A model generated the notes under the pieces. It saw only the letters and a program-made list of their open reading frames with translations, had not been told where the DNA came from and ran no database searches. Of a stretch of DNA of 64,000 nt, positions 59,673 through 64,000 are shown in pieces (the stretch's first letter is position 1; every line of letters starts with the position of its first letter). Origin of the DNA: Liolophura sinensis (lineage: Eukaryota > Mollusca > Polyplacophora > Chitonida > Chitonidae); contig NC_088300.1 in the NCBI RefSeq assembly GCF_032854445.1, positions 22,673,608-22,737,607 on the forward strand, given 5' to 3'. Both the position numbers and the translations under genes were made by a program.

Positions 59673-61386
59673 AATAGAAAACCAACACAGACATGGTAGA
59701 ATGATACATGTGAAATCTGCCAAGTACATTATGCAGAGACTGGACTATCACATATGCCTACTCATTATGATGTCTTCCATATGTATACAGCGCATAAAGG
59801 TCATAGCATTAACTGTCACCATTTACACATTAAAACAAAAAATAACGAACACCGACAATTTTATGTTCAGTGCTAACAGGTGGAATGCTTGTGATAATTG
59901 AATCAAATACGCCTAGAATTCTCCTACAACATAGATATCACAATTAACAAACAAATCACAAACACCCATTTTCTCGATCTGTAAGTTCTGATTTCAGCAA
60001 ACATCTTTTAACGTTAATAAAAAAGGCAGGTACATGTAATTATCAACAGTACTCCGGTATCATCTTTTAACACAATCACAGATTTGGCCTGCCAGGTACA
60101 AAAAGGGTGACTTATATCAAGGTCAGTATAAATGTACCTTTCCACACAATTAAGTACCATGTTATTTTCATAACTTCACAAGAATCACAGCAATCCTTTA
60201 GCTATTCCACATGACCAATATTCCTGGACGCAGCAGGCCTTCGGTCAGAATATTAGGAGAAAATACTCTGATTTTAACCAAATGGGGTTTGCACAAAAAT
60301 TTAATATATGTATTAGATTTGCATAGCAGAACTTCCACGACATGTAAATGGTAACACATAATCTATTTGTACACGTTTCTTTAGACACCATATACCACAA
60401 AGGTACTGTGGTGCTGATACTTGCATAACATCCAGTCGGCTGTTTCTGTCTATCCACAAGCCATCTTCCTTTCTAATCATGTCATACCCATACCCATGCT
60501 TATACATGTAGCATCCAAAAGTTCCTGTACAGTGTATGGTCATGTAGCTCTCCAAACCAAGGTCAGGTAGCTCTCCAACCAAGGCTCAACTGAGCAGGTA
60601 TCAGAAAAGAGGATGCAACAAACTCCAAATTCCTCACTAGCTTCCTTCTTCTTCCTTACAGAGAATTCACATTTATGGCTGATTCTGTGGCCATCCAAGT
60701 TGACACCAATCCACTGAGCTTGTAATAAAACGTTAAAGTCCCAAATACTTGTAGATCAATGTTTTTGAGCAGACGGATGATCAAGATTCAATCTTGACAT
60801 CTAAGAGTCCAATGTGTCTATTCCACTCAGATCTTCACATCACATGGTCAGGTTCTTCATATGTGTTGTCCATCTGCACCCATCTGTTGAGGGCGTGTAA
60901 CTTGAGACAGCATAAACCAATGAACCATGTATTGAGCTTTCATTTCACTTTCAGTTTTACACATCTTTTTTTATATTATCTCCTCTGCTCCAGACAAACC
61001 ACACTTCATATTTAGACAAAGAAAATAGATGCAAACATTGAAGAATATGAAGTCAATCTGGAAACTATATCACATTATGAAGGCGGTCTGAAATCATCAA
61101 AACTGTAAGGAATTTCAGAAGTATATCACAGAGCAGAACCACGAGCACTGTCTTTGCTGGCAATTCCCACATTTGATATCAAACTTTTTTTGTTTTTGGC
61201 CATCATCAGCAAATACCAAAGTCATGACATGGAATGGCACATTAAAGTCATGATAGGTACTGTTACACATATACTGTGTATTTCATCAATATGTAAAAAA
61301 AAAATAGTCTTTGGTGAGATACAATGTGGAAGATTGAGCCAGATTTTATCACCCACACCTCCAGACACTATCCTCTCACGGTGGGG

Positions 61387-63894
61387 TTATGTCTTAAAGT
61401 ATTGTGGGTTGTCAAAACTTGGGGGTTCTGCCCCGCCTACAAACTCATCGGTGTCTCCTGTCAAGTACTCATCCTCGGCGTCAAATCTTGCCATGCGGAA
61501 ATGTCTGGAAGAACAAATGGTAACCATTACTTCCTTACTTCTTGTTTATGGCTGTTTAATTTTAGTTTTCAAGGCATTTTCCAAAATAAGACTCTTACCG
61601 AATTCCAGTCCATCGGTTTAAATAGACACACATTAGGATCATGACATTACGGGGGCAACTGAATGCATTGAAAAGTTTGATCTCAGTAAGCATAAATCTT
61701 TATGGAGAGTTAAACATCTGACGACACTTTCCTCTGAACTCAAGTGTTATCTGATTGGCTTGTGCAAGTCTGTACAGAGAACAGAATACAAGAGCACCAC
61801 ATGAGAACGGCAACACTGGTAGCTCCACAAACATGGTAAAAGTCTTGATTAATGTCAAACAAGCTTTCTGTATGTATGTAAGTATGCTATGGGTTTTACG
61901 TTCTACTGGACAATATTTCATTCATATGAAAGCAAGCTTTCATAATAGATACTGGCATTACTATCAGCTTCTGTCTTTTCAGCTGCACCCATCTTTACAC
62001 GTGTCCTATTGTCATGCGCAAGCCTTATTTAACTGGTTCAAATGGAGTGGTCTCTGATATCCCATGTGAGTTAGGATGCAGGTCTGAAGATGTTTAATCC
62101 CCATTAACATGTGTATTTACTAAGACTGTGGTAAGAACACAAAGCTTTGAGAGCTGACCCTTCTGAATCTTTCTATCAAATACATACTGGATGCCTCGGC
62201 GTTTCCTCTTCATATAGACAACAACAGCCAGAACGATGAAGAAGAAAACAACCACACAAGTCACCACCACAGCCACTGTTATTTTAGGGTCTGCAAGAAA
62301 ACGGTAATTAAAGGACATTAGGTTTGTAAGGGAACAGCAAGTGAGAGACATTAGGGTCTGCAAGGGAACAGCAAGTGGAAGATATTTGGGTCTGCAAAGG
62401 AACAGCAAGTGAATGACATTAGGGTCTGCAAGGAACAGCAAGTGGAAGACAAGATACTAAGCAAAAACATTTGTAACTAGTATAAATGAGCAAAGGCTGT
62501 TTTGAGAAAAGCAAACTTGACAAAATGCCAAGGTCTACATAATACTGTTTACATCAAGAATTTGCCCAGACAGAGATTAATGATTGCCTTATGTAGTCTG
62601 AATTAACATTAGTACTGCCCCAATTCAGTATTAGGTCATTGTGCAGTCCTGAGTGCTAACCACCTCTGCCATGAAGGCCCCCAAAGTCAACATTAAACCT
62701 TATTAACACATCAACGCAATAAACTTGAACTTACTATTACCCCCTGATGGAGAAACAGGACTGCAAAAGCTGAAGCAGCTGCTATTCACTGTGTAACTGT
62801 GGTTGGCAAAGGTGACAGTCTTGGAAGACTTCACAAACGCCTTGTAATGTTGCCAGATGTTTTCTCTCTGCGAGTCGCTTGTTGCATAAATATTGGCTTC
62901 CATCAGCACACTCCCACAGCTGAACGTCACATCTGTGAACAAAAGTAAAAAAAAAAAAATCTCTCTCCTACATTTTGATAATGTTTTCGACTACTGTTTA
63001 AAAGGAGAATCATTGCTGATTTTGTCAATGTTTTCCTCATTACATTTAAAGGGATACCAAACAGTCGCTGAAGTTCTTAATGCTTTCATTTACTTTTTAT
63101 GGGGTACAGAATCACCGCTTATTCTGTTTTCTGCATTTAAAAGGGTACAGAATTAGTGCTGATTTTGATGATGCTTTCATCTTGCTGACTGACTGACTGA
63201 CGTAAGAGACAGACAAACCTTCCAGCCTAAACGTATGCCTTATTTAAGCTGAATTTTCCGTACATTACTTTGGCATGGCCAAGGCTGAAAGCCTCAATTC
63301 AGGAAATCCTAGATCTATGTCAGTTTTGATTCTGTATCGTTTCAAGCTTGGAAGGGTAATTCCACGGTAATAAGACAGAATCAATACATAATATTCATAT
63401 TTAATGTACAATGAAGTTAATAAATATGATGCATCATCCACACAAATATAAAACCCCACGTTTGTCAAACCCGACAAATTACAACACATGTGCCTATTTA
63501 CAAGAACAAACTGACTGAGTTGTAAACAAGTAATGTGAAGGTAATCAATAAGCAATCAGTAATAGGTATGATCTATGATGATCTTCCTCTAGAAAAAAAC
63601 AACAGTACTGTACCACATTTCCAGCACTTACTCTTTAAGTTGGCCTCAGAAAAGCCACACTGGCATCGGCTGTTCACATTCACAATGATGTAGGAGGTCA
63701 CCATCACAGAATAATTTGGAATCTTAAAAAACTCTTTACAGTCAGTCTCCAGCTTGAACGCGATTCTTCTCTGATACTTATCAGATGGGCAATTGTTTGC
63801 TTGTCCCGGTGATGTAAGAGCTATAATGAACTGCGTGGAATTTCGAGCATACTGGTCACTGCATCTGCTGATTGATTCATTAGATTTATACACT
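61387..63894 (-). CDS. Type I membrane protein with NPxY tail, 5'-incomplete
   Basis: Four phase-matched exons: 63,632-63,894, 62,735-62,932, 62,188-62,290 and 61,387-61,504 (TAA). The gene enters from beyond 64,000. The first two exons give a Cys-containing ectodomain with sequons NST, NVT, NHS and NSS and segments such as RCQCGFSEANLK and TVTFANHSYTVNSSCF. The third encodes a single membrane segment (ITVAVVVTCVVVFFFIVLAV) and a basic stop-transfer (YMKRKRRG). The last is a 38-residue cytoplasmic tail, acidic (DAEDEYLTGDTDEF), ending in SFDNPQYFKT. NPxY with an upstream Phe is a known clathrin-adaptor and PTB-domain binding signal, so a recycling receptor or adhesion protein is plausible. 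The ectodomain family is not recognised. If the donor in the TM exon is skipped, translation ends at 62,094 with a different tail. Confidence 0.8.
62278..62455. repeat. ~42-bp minisatellite overlapping the TM-exon acceptor
   Basis: Four diverged units of ATTAGGGTCTGCAAGGGAAC plus AGCAAGTGGAAGAC. On the minus strand each unit reads ...CTTGCAGACCCTAAT, that is, a 3' splice site and the first codons of the TM exon. Confidence 0.85.
62960..63175. repeat. ~70-bp tandem repeat in an intron
   Basis: Three diverged units share a TTTAAAGGGATACCAAACAG-type segment, then GCTGATTTTGTCAATG/ATGCTTTCATTTAC-like stretches. It lies in the intron between the two ectodomain exons. Confidence 0.55.
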
Positions 63895-64000
63895 CTGAAA
63901 CAGGAACAACATCAGGGCAGATTAATTTTCACATGCTAAAACGTTCTGATTCTCTGTTTTCCACTTATTTACATGTGCTGAAAATGACCTAAAATACTTA

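Larger units (their letters stand above)
55236..61386. other. KIFBP 3' UTR and intergenic stretch
   Basis: No further coding exon is recognised on either strand. It holds a worn foldback element at 55,261-55,420 (probably inside the KIFBP 3' UTR), an inverted family B repeat at 56,020-56,330, a 15-bp triplet repeat near 56,924-56,951 and a TIR element at 59,570-59,672. Sequence near 61,386 is probably the 3' UTR of the minus-strand membrane protein gene. Confidence 0.5.

Noticed and set aside
61154-61644. 155- and 106-codon plus ORFs
   Set aside because: They are antisense shadows of the NPxY tail exon. The minus-strand reading has splice phase and a recognisable motif.

Overview
The window is eukaryotic nuclear DNA from an animal. 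It is AT-rich and intron-rich, with GT-AG introns, short exons, many dispersed SINE/MITE-like repeats and several minisatellites. The two conserved genes (dynein-2 light intermediate chain and KIF-binding protein) are metazoan. The SINEs with AAATA-type tails resemble repeats I associate with marine lophotrochozoans (molluscs, brachiopods), but I could not check that and the species is open. Most coding exons are short, so the gene models below were built by hand from splice sites, phase and domain content.

Layout. 1-9,900 (+): a gene for a secreted protein of complement-control (CCP/Sushi) modules. Three and a half CCPs are visible in four phase-consistent exons. A possible signal-peptide exon lies at 808-894. 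14,306-32,220 (+): a tandem cluster of secreted PAN/Apple plus four-bladed hemopexin-like proteins. Two copies are intact (14,306-18,789, 310 aa; 24,986-27,208, 311 aa), one is only a decayed first exon (about 23,690-23,990), and one is a decayed three-exon copy (about 30,130-32,220) interrupted by minisatellites. 32,380-35,020: two satellite arrays. 37,391-39,875 (-): a five-exon gene for a 297-aa protein that I do not recognise. 43,137-53,141 (-): DYNC2LI1, reconstructed in full as 15 exons and 354 aa. 53,421-55,235 (+): KIFBP as a single uninterrupted 604-codon ORF, head to head with DYNC2LI1 across 279 bp. 61,387-63,894 (-): the 3' part of a gene for a type I membrane protein whose cytoplasmic tail ends in an NPxY motif. 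It runs off the right edge.

How they fit together. DYNC2LI1 and KIFBP both concern microtubule motors (retrograde intraflagellar transport and kinesin inhibition) and appear to share a divergent promoter with two CCAAT boxes in opposite orientations. The PAN-hemopexin cluster looks like a lineage-specific secreted family with gain and loss of copies.

Points most worth a second look: the PAN-hemopexin architecture and its dead copies; an intronless KIFBP beside a 15-exon gene; two minisatellites whose repeat unit contains a 3' splice site and which abut the real exon; and a 26-bp satellite in the last DYNC2LI1 intron that appears to be an amplified end of a foldback element also present elsewhere in the window.
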